From Aurantimonas sp036252795 (GTDB lineage: Bacteria; Pseudomonadota; Alphaproteobacteria; Rhizobiales; Rhizobiaceae), in assembly GCA_036252795.1 (NCBI GenBank), contig DASYHY010000168.1, positions 1 through 11,159 of the forward strand: DNA of 11,159 nucleotides, given 5' to 3'. The position numbers were made by a program, and so were the translations under genes. This document shows, one piece after another, positions 1-6,181 of this stretch. The notes under the pieces were generated by a model. That model had not been told where the DNA came from. It was given only the letters and a program-made list of their open reading frames with translations, and did no database searches. Position 1 is the first letter of the stretch. Every line of letters begins with the position of its first letter.

Positions 1-554
1 GAACCGACATGAAAGCAGATGCCGACCTTGAAGCCGATCCGGTGGCAGCGCTGCAGCAGTTCGACGGCGTGCGCCGGCGCGGCGCCGAACTTCTTCGACA
101 GCTCGTAGGCGGCGTGGCCCTTGGTCTGGATGCGCACGAAGAGGGTGATCGTGCCGGGATCGAGGTCGAGCGCCCGGACCATGCGCAGGATCTTCGCGAC
201 CTCGTCCTCGTGGTCGAGCGAGAGCACGCGGATGCCGTAGGTCTCGAGCGCCAGCCTGATGTCGGACTGCGCCTTCACCGGATGCATATAGAGCATCTCC
301 GCCTTCGGCAGCGCCTCGCGCACGGCGGCGAACTCCCCGGGCGAGGCGACGTCGAAGATCCGCACGCCGGCCTCCGCCAGCGTCGACAGGACGATCGGCT
401 CGCCATTGGTCTTCACCGCATAGGCGGTGTCGCCGGGAAATGCCTCCATGAAGCCCTTTGCATCCGCCTTCAGCACCTCGGGCCGAAAGCAGTAGACCGG
501 CACGTCCGGCCGGAGCGTCAGCCCAGCGTCCTTGGCCGTGGTGAATTTCTGCAC
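1..554 (-). CDS. Ornithine/lysine-type PLP decarboxylase (type III fold), N-terminal part, cut by window edge
   Basis: This is the first 184 codons of a fold-III (alanine-racemase-like) PLP decarboxylase of the ornithine/diaminopimelate/arginine decarboxylase group. The enzymes remove CO2 from basic amino acids, usually ornithine to putrescine, in the cytosol. Visible family marks are AVKTN at residues 46-50, where K48 should form the PLP Schiff base, then FDVASPGEF, the HPVK segment, and GFKVGICFHVGS at the cut end. The catalytic Cys and the glycine-rich phosphate loop lie outside the window. The GTG start is chosen because GGAG lies six bases upstream (561-564) and the frame opens directly into the family N-terminus. 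It is divergent from the amidase, sharing a 167-bp gap that also holds a possible micro-ORF. Ornithine is the likely substrate from resemblance. Lysine or dual specificity cannot be excluded from this fragment. Confidence 0.88.
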   Translation of the reverse strand, partial: MQKFTTAKDAGLTLRPDVPVYCFRPEVLKADAKGFMEAFPGDTAYAVKTNGEPIVLSTLAEAGVRIFDVASPGEFAAVREALPKAEMLYMHPVKAQSDIRLALETYGIRVLSLDHEDEVAKILRMVRALDLDPGTITLFVRIQTKGHAAYELSKKFGAAPAHAVELLQRCHRIGFKVGICFHVG

Positions 555-588
555 TTGTATCTCCAGCGGTAGGCTCGGAAGGCAACGA

Positions 589-639
589 TCACCCACCTAG
601 GGCGGGATCGGCAAATGTTGCGGGGGTCACAGCGATCAT
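589..639 (-). CDS. Possible leader micro-ORF upstream of the decarboxylase (13 or 16 codons)
   Basis: A nine-base perfect ribosome-binding sequence, GGAAGGAGG (640-648 on the minus strand), sits in the decarboxylase leader with no long gene behind it. It is followed by an ATG directly abutting it (637-639) and, in the same frame, a GTG nine bases away (628-630), which is the better spaced start. Either gives a short peptide ending ...TPATFADPALGG and stopping at 589-591, 34 bases before the decarboxylase GTG. Known precedent: enterobacterial speF is controlled by a translated leader peptide. This peptide does not resemble that one, so any regulatory role is inference. It could equally be a chance match. 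Confidence 0.3.
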   Translation of the reverse strand: MIAVTPATFADPALGG

Positions 640-683
640 CCTCCTTCCGCGACCCGCGCAGCCTTGCCGCCATGACCGCGACG

Positions 684-697
684 GTCCTATTCAGGAC
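684..697. other. Small inverted repeat in the decarboxylase/amidase divergent region
   Basis: GTCCT and AGGAC form a perfect five-base stem around a four-base loop (689-692). It lies 24 bases upstream of the amidase ATG and 36 bases upstream (minus strand) of the micro-ORF ribosome binding site. It could be part of an operator or a leader hairpin. It is too short to claim a function. Confidence 0.2.
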
Positions 698-721
698 GCC
701 ACAGTCACAGGAGCCCGTCCC

Positions 722-1993
722 ATGCACGTCCAGCCGCTCGGCCTCGCCCGCCTCCTCGCCGATCTCGAAGGCGGGGTGACAACGCCGGAGCGGACCATCG
801 GCGCCGCGCTGGAGCGCATCGACGCGCTCGACGGCGACCTTGCCGCCTTCGTGCGCCGCGCGCCGCGCGAGAGCTTGGACGCGGCCATCCAGGCGTCCGG
901 GCCGCTCGCCGGCGTTCCCTTCGGCGTCAAGGACATATTCGACACGGCCGACATGGCGACCGAGCACGGCTCGCCGCTCTACGAGGGGCATCGCCCGGTC
1001 GCCGACGCCGCGCTCGTCGCCATGGCCCGGGCCGCCGGCGCCGCGGTGCTCGGCAAGACCGCCACGACGCAGTTCGCATCGCTCGATCCCTGCGCCACCC
1101 GCAACCCGCACGATCTCTCCCGCACGCCCGGCGGCTCCTCCTCCGGGTCGGTCGCCGCCGTCGCGGCCGGCATGGTGGCGGGCGCCTGCGGATCCCAGAC
1201 CGGCGGGTCGGTGATCCGCCCGGCGTCCTATTGCGGCGTCGCCGGCTACAAGCCGAGCTTCCGCCTGCTGCCAAGCGTCGGCATGAAGACCTTTGCCTGG
1301 TCGCTCGACACCGTGGGCCTGTTCGCGGCCGGCGTCGCCGACGTGGCGCTGCTGGCGGCCCGGCTCAGCGGCCGGCCGCTTGCCGCTCCGGCGCTCGCCG
1401 ATGCCTCAGGCCTGACCATCGGCCTCTATCGCAGCGGCGTCGACGACGCGATCGAGCCGGCGATGCGGGAGGCCTGGGAGAAGGCGGCGCGGGCGCTGGA
1501 AGCTGCCGGCGCCACGATCATCGACCTGGCCGAGCCCGCGGCGCTTTCCGCCGCGCGCGAAGCCCACGGCCCCGTGCAGAATTTCGAGGCCGCCCATGCG
1601 CTGATGTGGGAGCACCGCATCCATCGCGGGACACTTTCCCCCAAGGTCCTGGCGCAGCTCGACGAGGGCGCGGCCATTTCGCCGCCGGTCTACGATGCCG
1701 CGCGCCGGACCGCACGCATCGGCCGGCGGGCCGCGACCACCCTCTTCGAGACGGTCGACGCGCTGCTGCTTCCCTCCGCGCTCGGCGCTGCCCCGGAGGG
1801 TCTCGGATCGACCGGCGACCCGGCCCTGAACAAGCTCTGGACCCTGACCGGCAACCCGTGCGTCAGCGTGCCCGGGCTGGCGACCGCCGCCGGCCTGCCG
1901 CTCGGCATGAGCGTGGTTGCCCGCTTCGGCCGTGACACCGAGGCGCTGGCCCTCGGGGCGCTGCTCGAGGCGCGGCTTCGCGCCTCGGCCTGA
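722..1993 (+). CDS. Amidase signature (AS) family hydrolase
   Basis: A full-length (423 aa) cytosolic amidase of the amidase-signature family, which hydrolyses C-N amide bonds with a Ser-cisSer-Lys triad. The triad is readable: K70 in GVPFGVKDIFDT, S139 as the first serine of PGGSSSGS, and the nucleophile S163 in QTGGSVIRPAS. The 24-residue gap between the two serines is the one seen in malonamidase and FAAH. The family does not reveal the substrate, so none is given. Bacterial members include aryl-amide, malonamide, urea-derivative and indoleacetamide hydrolases, and GatA. GatA is unlikely, because no gatB or gatC is adjacent and the protein is shorter than usual. AGGAG (709-713) lies eight bases before the ATG, which supports this start. 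The gene appears monocistronic and diverges from the decarboxylase, with no obvious pathway link. Confidence 0.92.
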   Translation: MHVQPLGLARLLADLEGGVTTPERTIGAALERIDALDGDLAAFVRRAPRESLDAAIQASGPLAGVPFGVKDIFDTADMATEHGSPLYEGHRPVADAALVAMARAAGAAVLGKTATTQFASLDPCATRNPHDLSRTPGGSSSGSVAAVAAGMVAGACGSQTGGSVIRPASYCGVAGYKPSFRLLPSVGMKTFAWSLDTVGLFAAGVADVALLAARLSGRPLAAPALADASGLTIGLYRSGVDDAIEPAMREAWEKAARALEAAGATIIDLAEPAALSAAREAHGPVQNFEAAHALMWEHRIHRGTLSPKVLAQLDEGAAISPPVYDAARRTARIGRRAATTLFETVDALLLPSALGAAPEGLGSTGDPALNKLWTLTGNPCVSVPGLATAAGLPLGMSVVARFGRDTEALALGALLEARLRASA

Positions 1994-2209
1994 CATCGGC
2001 GGCGGCGGCGGCCGGCCGCATCTCGCCCGCCATGCGACAAGTCTGTGCCAAAAAAATACAGTGCCGGGCTTCGCGCCGCATCGCGTTGCCTGGCAGGGGC
2101 TCGCCGCCATCGCGGCCGGCTCCGCCGCTGCAGTGCAACAACGAAACCGCTTTACCAATCGTTGATCTCCGTTAACGTCGGCCGCGTCGTCAGATGAGGA
2201 GGCGATTCA

Positions 2210-2296
2210 ATGGAACTGACACGTCCCGTGAACCTGCTGTGCATCTGTGCCGCATTTGCGTTTGTCGGAGCCGTGGTGGTGGGCATCGTGCCCTGA
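2210..2296 (+). CDS. 28-aa single-span membrane microprotein
   Basis: A very short gene (ATG to TGA, 28 codons) that I cannot assign to a named family. A consensus AGGAGG (2197-2202) stands seven bases before the ATG, and a strong factor-independent terminator follows 43 bases after the stop, so it looks like a complete independent transcription unit. The peptide starts MELTRPVNLL, with one Arg at position 5, and continues as an unbroken hydrophobic stretch from about residue 7 to 27 with Cys at 11 and 13 and a Val/Gly-rich end. This predicts one inner-membrane helix with almost no soluble part. There is no cleavage motif or lipobox in the usual place. Function is unknown. Candidates from what such peptides do elsewhere are a membrane-protein regulator or a stress peptide. 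It is too short to be a usual gene-finder call. Confidence 0.6.
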   Translation: MELTRPVNLLCICAAFAFVGAVVVGIVP

Positions 2297-2339
2297 CCCG
2301 GAATCCGGAATAGACCGCCCGATGGGCGGCCGACGAGAC

Positions 2340-2369
2340 GAAAAAGCCGGGGCTCGCCCCGGCTTTTTC
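2340..2369. terminator. Bidirectional rho-independent terminator
   Basis: A perfect 13-bp inverted repeat (gaaaaagccgggg and its complement) closes around the four-base loop ctcg. A-tracts on one side and T-tracts on the other make it a valid GC stem plus U-run in both directions. It can end the plus-strand microprotein transcript (stop at 2296) and the minus-strand regulator-metF operon (stop at 2399), 30 bases past the metF stop. Confidence 0.9.
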
Positions 2370-2398
2370 ATGTCTGGCAGGTCGTTGGCAGCCCGACC

Positions 2399-3316
2399 TC
2401 AGGCGGCGGCCGCCGCGCCGGTCGCCGGCTCGCCGTCTCCCGTGCCGGCGCGAAGGCCGAGAATGTGGCAGATCGAATAGACCAGGTCCGCCCGGTTCAT
2501 CGTGTAGAAGTGAAAGTCCGAGATGCCGCGGCTCGTCAGGTCGAGCACCTGCTCGGCGCAGACGGCGGCGGCCACGTGGCTGCGGGTCTGCTCGTCGCTC
2601 TCCAGCCCCTCGAACCGCTCTGCCAGCCAGGACGGGATCTTGGCGCCGCAGGCGTTGGAGAAGCGCGCGACCTTGGTGAAGTCGTGGATCGGCACGATGC
2701 CGGGCACGATCGGAATGTAGATGCCCGCCTTGCGCACCCGCTCGACGAAGCGCTCGTAGACGTCGTTGTCGAAGAAGAACTGGGTGATCGCGCGGGTCGC
2801 GCCATTGTCGACCTTGCGCTTCAGGAGGTCGATGTCGGTGGCGAAATCCGGGCTCTCCGGATGCTTCTCGGGGTAGGCGGAGACCGAGATCTCGAAATCG
2901 GCGAAGGCCTTCAGCCCCGCGACCAGCTCGACCGCGTTGCGATAGCCGTCAGGCCGCGCGACATATTCGCCGCCGACGCCTGCCTGGCTGTCGCCGCGCA
3001 GCGCCACGAAGTGCCGGACCCCGGTTTCCCAGTACTGCCGCACCACCGCGTCCACCTCCTCGCGGGAGGCGTCGACGCAGGTCAGGTGCGCCGCCGGCGT
3101 CAGCGAGGTTTCCTTGAGCAGGCGCTCGATGGTCGAGTGGGTCCGCTCGCGCGTTGATCCGCCGGCGCCGTAGGTCACGGAGACGAAGCGCGGCCCGAGC
3201 GGCGCGAGCCGCTCGATCGAGCGCCAGAGATTTTCCTCCATCTTCTCGCTCTTCGGCGGGAAGAACTCGAAGGAGACGTTGATCCCGGAGGGGGAGAGCG
3301 GGCTGGTGCGGCTCAT
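2399..3316 (-). CDS. metF: 5,10-methylenetetrahydrofolate reductase MetF
   Basis: MetF reduces 5,10-methylene-THF to 5-methyl-THF with FAD and NADH, supplying the methyl group for methionine synthase. The protein is 305 aa, close to the usual bacterial size of about 300. Family marks in order are SFEFFPPKS at 15-23 with the catalytic Glu at E17, VTYGAGGSTRERT from 47, LRGD at 106-109 (flavin-contacting Asp), YPEKHP at 148-153, TQFFFDND at 178-185 and a C-terminal FHFYTMNR. The last dozen residues are an Ala-rich tail beyond the domain. It starts 12 bases after the stop of the ArsR-methyltransferase gene, whose TGA overlaps a GAGAAG ribosome-binding stretch, so the two are almost certainly co-transcribed and share the palindrome-bearing promoter. 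The bidirectional terminator ends the unit. No methionine synthase gene is within the window on either side. Confidence 0.97.
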   Translation of the reverse strand: MSRTSPLSPSGINVSFEFFPPKSEKMEENLWRSIERLAPLGPRFVSVTYGAGGSTRERTHSTIERLLKETSLTPAAHLTCVDASREEVDAVVRQYWETGVRHFVALRGDSQAGVGGEYVARPDGYRNAVELVAGLKAFADFEISVSAYPEKHPESPDFATDIDLLKRKVDNGATRAITQFFFDNDVYERFVERVRKAGIYIPIVPGIVPIHDFTKVARFSNACGAKIPSWLAERFEGLESDEQTRSHVAAAVCAEQVLDLTSRGISDFHFYTMNRADLVYSICHILGLRAGTGDGEPATGAAAAA

Positions 3317-3328
3317 GACAAATTCTTC

Positions 3329-4342
3329 TCAGCTGACTCGGGTATGATGGGTGGACTCGTGCTCGGCTACGAGGAGGCGCAGGTCACGCGCGATGCAGAG
3401 CGTCACGGTGAGTTCGCCGGTGGCCTCGCCCTTCGAGACGAGATGCCGGATCGAGACCGGCTCCAGGCCCGCCTCCTCCAGATAGGTGGTCAGGGTCGCA
3501 TCGGCGAAGCCGAGGCGCAGATGCGCGTGTTCGGCGCGCAGGAACTCCAGCGAATGCGGCGCGAAATCGATGATCGCCATGCGCCCGCCCGGCGCCAGCG
3601 CCCGTGCCGCCTCGGCGACGGCCGCGGCCGGATCGTCGAGATAGTGCAGCACCTGGTGGATGGTCACCAGATCGAAGGCCTGTCGCTCCACCGGCAGGTG
3701 GTAGGCGTCGCCCTGGCGCACCAGCGCGTTGGCGATGCCGGCCTCGTCCAGCTTGGCCCGGGCGATCGCCAGCATCTCGCGCGAGGCATCGACCCCGACC
3801 GCCCGCTCGCAGCGCGGCGCCAGCAGTTCGAGCAGCCGGCCGGTGCCGGTGCCGATGTCGAGCATCGTGCCGATCCGCTTGTTGCCGAGCGCGTCGAGCA
3901 GAGCCCGCTCCACCTCGGCATCCGAGGCGTGCAGCGCCCGGATCCGGTCCCAGTGCCCGGCATTGCTGGCGAAATAGCTGGCGGCGCGGCGGGCCCGGTC
4001 GGCCCGTACCGATTCCAGCCGCTCCATGTCGCGGCGGATCTCCGGATCGGCTTCGTCGACCCGACCGACCAGCATGCGCACCAGTCCGGACATGGTGGCC
4101 TCGTCGGAAACCCGGAAATACGCCCAGGCGCCTTCCTGATAGCGCAGCAGAACGCCCGATTCGACCAGCAGCTTCAGGTGACGCGAGATCCGCGGCTGCG
4201 ACTGGCCGAGAATCGACGTAAGCTCGCTGACGGTGAGATCGCTGCGTGCCAGAAGCAGGACGAGACGCAGCCGGGTCGGCTCCGCGACCGCCTTCAGCGC
4301 GTCGACGAAAGAGTCGAAGGGGAGTTTGCGAATGTCCAGCAT
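3329..4342 (-). CDS. ArsR-type winged-helix regulator fused to a SAM-binding methyltransferase domain (SahR-like)
   Basis: A 337-aa two-domain protein. Residues about 10-90 form an ArsR winged helix (EPTRLRLVLLLARSDLTVSE, recognition helix QSQPRISRHLKLL at 49-60, wing around GAWAYFRVSD). Residues about 150-320 form a class I methyltransferase fold with motif I LDIGTGTG at 161-168 and the acidic post-I residue D185 in VGVDAS. The ArsR part has no CxC metal site; the only cysteines are near residues 178 and 316, so it is not a metal sensor of the classical type. In proteobacteria, such fusions next to methionine genes (SahR) sense S-adenosylhomocysteine and repress SAM-cycle genes. Its place directly ahead of metF and the palindrome over its own promoter fit that role and autoregulation. 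A ribosome binding site GGAAGG lies four bases from the ATG. The ligand is inferred from family and context. Confidence 0.9.
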   Translation of the reverse strand: MLDIRKLPFDSFVDALKAVAEPTRLRLVLLLARSDLTVSELTSILGQSQPRISRHLKLLVESGVLLRYQEGAWAYFRVSDEATMSGLVRMLVGRVDEADPEIRRDMERLESVRADRARRAASYFASNAGHWDRIRALHASDAEVERALLDALGNKRIGTMLDIGTGTGRLLELLAPRCERAVGVDASREMLAIARAKLDEAGIANALVRQGDAYHLPVERQAFDLVTIHQVLHYLDDPAAAVAEAARALAPGGRMAIIDFAPHSLEFLRAEHAHLRLGFADATLTTYLEEAGLEPVSIRHLVSKGEATGELTVTLCIARDLRLLVAEHESTHHTRVS

Positions 4343-4357
4343 CAGGCCTTCCGATCA

Positions 4358-4381
4358 CGATATAAAGATATGTTTATATCG
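4358..4381. promoter_or_regulatory. Probable operator of the ArsR-methyltransferase regulator (near-perfect 24-bp palindrome)
   Basis: Nine-base arms CGATATAAA (4358-4366) and TTTATATCG (4373-4381) flank the six-base spacer gatatg. The two 12-base halves match at 11 positions, the one mismatch being the G pair at 4367/4372. It is strikingly AT-rich in GC-rich surroundings and lies 16 bases ahead of the regulator ATG, over the predicted -10. From memory, sites attributed to SahR-type regulators are AT-rich palindromes with an ATAAAGATAT-like core, which this resembles. It lies 78 bases before trmO and could act on that side too. Confidence 0.75.
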
Positions 4382-4399
4382 AAACGCTGAAGGCTGCAA
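4371..4399 (-). promoter_or_regulatory. Predicted promoter of the regulator-metF operon
   Basis: On the minus strand TTGCAG (4394-4399) stands 17 bases from TAAACA (4371-4376), a plausible housekeeping -35/-10 pair. The -10 lies in the right half of the palindrome, so bound regulator would block polymerase. TATAAA two bases earlier is an alternative -10 with 15-base spacing. Prediction by eye only. Confidence 0.4.
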
Positions 4400-4459
4400 G
4401 CGCGCAATGGGTGATCCTACCGTGTCGGCAGGCTCCTCTGCCCTGCTCTGGGTGCCCGC

Positions 4460-4984
4460 ATGAGCGCCGGCAGCGGCTTCTCCACGGCCCCGGCGACGGA
4501 CGGAGGCGACGCGGAGCGACCCGGGGAGGTCCGTTTCGTCGGCCCCGCACCCCGCTGCGACGATGCCGGTCTCGTCTTCATCGGGCGCATCCGCTCGCCG
4601 TGGAAGGTCCGCAGCGACTGCCCCAAGAACATCCGCGCCGCGCGGGAGCGCGCCCGTCCCGCGACGGTGGAGATCGATGCCGTCTTCCGGCCCGCGCTGG
4701 AGGGTCTCGCCGAAGGCTCGTTCGTTCATCTCCTCACCTGGCTCGACCAGGCGTCGCGCGATCTGGCGCTGCAGGTGCCGCGCCACGCTTCCGGCCCGCG
4801 CGGCACGTTCTCGCTGCGCTCGCCGGTCCGGCCGAACCCGATCGGGATGCATCTCGTGCGGATCCAGTCGATCGACCCGCAGGCGGGCGTCCTGACCATC
4901 GACGCGATCGACGTCCTCGACGGCACGCCGCTCCTCGACCTGAAGCCGTATCTCGCGTCGGTCGACGCCCCACCCTCGCCCTGA
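4460..4984 (+). CDS. trmO: tRNA (N6-threonylcarbamoyladenosine(37)-N6)-methyltransferase, TrmO (TsaA/UPF0066) family
   Basis: A 174-aa TrmO-family protein. E. coli TrmO uses SAM to methylate the t6A37 base of tRNAs reading ACY codons. Family marks are the first strand GLVFIGRIRSPW at 37-48, the K-N-I/A-R-E-R-A segment, EGSFVHLLTWLDQA at 85-98, the hallmark RSPVRPNPIGMHLVRI at 120-135, and LDGTPLLDLKPYL at 153-165. The first 35 residues are a low-complexity extension with no clear domain. The ATG at 4460 is the only ATG upstream of the domain in this frame (a stop lies at 4412-4414), though no good ribosome binding site precedes it. It diverges from the SAM-cycle regulator, and its consumption of SAM makes shared control through the palindrome plausible. 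The DUF2293 gene follows six bases after its stop and in the same frame. Confidence 0.9.
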   Translation: MSAGSGFSTAPATDGGDAERPGEVRFVGPAPRCDDAGLVFIGRIRSPWKVRSDCPKNIRAARERARPATVEIDAVFRPALEGLAEGSFVHLLTWLDQASRDLALQVPRHASGPRGTFSLRSPVRPNPIGMHLVRIQSIDPQAGVLTIDAIDVLDGTPLLDLKPYLASVDAPPSP

Positions 4985-4990
4985 CCGCCG

Positions 4991-5350
4991 GTGGCCACGG
5001 AACGCCGGAAGCGCATCGCCCGCGCCCTCACCGCGCTGATCCCGCGCGCGCCCTTCCTGGACGCGGAGGCGATCCGCGAGACGGCGCGCTCCCGCCACAT
5101 GCGGCCGCTCGCGCCAGAACGGGCCGTCTGGCTCGCGGCGATCTCCCACATCCGCCACGCGCACACCGACTACGACGCGCTGATGGACGACGGCTACGAC
5201 CGCGACGCCGCCCGTTTCTTCGTGCTGGAGGACATCAACGCGGTGCTGGACCGCTGGGGCGCAACGCGGCGCCTCGATCCCGACGCGTCGGAAGAGATGG
5301 TAGCGCCCGACGAGGATAGTGCGGCGGATGAGGAGGACATGCCGGAGTAG
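4991..5350 (+). CDS. DUF2293 domain-containing protein
   Basis: A 119-aa protein I recognise as DUF2293, a family of small alphaproteobacterial (and fungal) proteins of unknown biochemical function. The recognised core runs from about residue 20 to 95: an R-H-M-R segment near 35, WLAAISHIRHAHTDYDALMD at 47-66, then GYDRDAARFFVLEDINAVLD and WGATRR. The final 25 residues are a strongly acidic tail (EEM...DED...DEED) of the sort that is usually disordered. It has no signal peptide or membrane segment. The GTG at 4991 is the only usable start before the domain, since the first ATG is codon 37. It has no Shine-Dalgarno and lies just six bases after the trmO TGA, so it probably depends on ribosomes terminating on trmO. 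It converges with the MOSC gene, leaving 16 bases between stops. Confidence 0.85.
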   Translation: MATERRKRIARALTALIPRAPFLDAEAIRETARSRHMRPLAPERAVWLAAISHIRHAHTDYDALMDDGYDRDAARFFVLEDINAVLDRWGATRRLDPDASEEMVAPDEDSAADEEDMPE

Positions 5351-5366
5351 GCTGGCCCGGGCAGGC

Positions 5367-6023
5367 TCAGGCGTCGCCCGGTGCATAGATCCACTGTTCC
5401 GGCACGCGCGCTTCGAACGCTTCGCCGGCCTCGATCCGCCCCGGCTTTTCCACCCAGCCGACAAGCCCCCGTCGGTGCCGGGCGGCCTTCACGTAGGCGA
5501 AGGGGATGTCGAGGCGCCCGGTGTGCTGCGCCACCGCGTGGCCCGCGGCCCGGCAGGGGGCGTTGTCGCCGTCGATCTTCAGCGTGACGCCGCCCTCGAA
5601 CATCAGAAGGGTGCGCGGCGGCAGCCAGGACAGCCGCGAAATGCCGGCGACGATCAGGTTGGCACCCACCCATTCCGGGCGGATCTCCGCGATGCCGAGG
5701 GCGTCCGCCGTCTCCGCCAGCTCGTCCGCGGACAGCAGCGACACCTGCCGCTCGTTGCGGATTTCGGTGCCGCGCCGGTACCAGGGCTCGCGCCCGCCGG
5801 CGCGCCGTGTCAGGCCGCCATGCCGGTCGCCGGCGAGCCCGTCGAAGCCGAGATCGAGCGCCTCGACCGGGCTCGTCTCGAAGCCGCTGCTCATCGTCCG
5901 GTAGAGGGCGGTGGCATGGCCGGCGAGCCGGAAGGCCGGCGCGCGGAATGGCGCGGCGCGTGTGTCGCCAGGCACGGCCTGCCGCGGCTCGGCGGCGTTC
6001 TGTGCTGATGTGCCGCCCGCCAT
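5367..6023 (-). CDS. MOSC domain-containing protein
   Basis: A 218-aa MOSC (molybdenum cofactor sulfurase C-terminal) domain protein. The family carries persulfide sulfur or handles molybdenum cofactor, and many stand-alone bacterial members have no proven substrate. With the ATG at 6023 as residue 1, visible marks are FDGLAGDRHGG at 60-70, EPWYRRGTEIRNERQVSLLS at 79-98, WVGANL at 118-123, the hydrophobic LSWLPPRTLLMF, and NAPCR at 154-158 with the conserved Cys at C157. I prefer this start because AGGAAGG stands nine bases before it. A GTG at 6065 and an ATG at 6044 would add 14 or 7 residues with weaker ribosome binding sites. The first 30 residues are not part of the domain. It is cytosolic, with no export signal, and diverges from the receiver-like gene. 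No molybdenum-cofactor gene is nearby. Confidence 0.88.
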   Translation of the reverse strand: MAGGTSAQNAAEPRQAVPGDTRAAPFRAPAFRLAGHATALYRTMSSGFETSPVEALDLGFDGLAGDRHGGLTRRAGGREPWYRRGTEIRNERQVSLLSADELAETADALGIAEIRPEWVGANLIVAGISRLSWLPPRTLLMFEGGVTLKIDGDNAPCRAAGHAVAQHTGRLDIPFAYVKAARHRRGLVGWVEKPGRIEAGEAFEARVPEQWIYAPGDA

Positions 6024-6181
6024 CAGGCTCAGCCTTCCTGTCATGCGTCGGGATCCCTGCCCCACCGGATCGCGCGTCGACCGCTCGAAGCGTCACCCGA
6101 TACAGCGCGCGCCGCCGCCTGGCAACGCGGCGCGGCCGAGGCCTGCTTGCGGCGGCCTCGGGCGGGTGCTCTGCTGCCGCC

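Noticed and set aside
555..721. The alphaproteobacterial speF-type structured leader before the decarboxylase
   Set aside because: The gap is only 167 bp and shared with a divergent gene, and I could not recognise the conserved secondary structure. A covariance search would settle it.
1994..2209. A hidden gene or small RNA in the 216-bp gap after the amidase
   Set aside because: No frame with a start and ribosome binding site was found before 2210, and no terminator-ended structure other than the one after the microprotein.
3344..4390. A 348-codon plus-strand open frame opposite the ArsR-methyltransferase gene
   Set aside because: It is exactly antisense to a clear two-domain regulator and is His/Arg/Gln-rich with no family motif. 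Long antisense frames are expected in GC-rich DNA.
4343..4459. A SAM-II or SAH riboswitch ahead of the regulator-metF operon
   Set aside because: The predicted start lies so close to the ATG that almost no leader remains, and no conserved riboswitch core is visible. The palindrome explains regulation better.
4355..5464. A 369-codon minus-strand open frame opposite trmO and DUF2293
   Set aside because: It is Arg-rich and motif-free, and it crosses two well supported genes and the operator.
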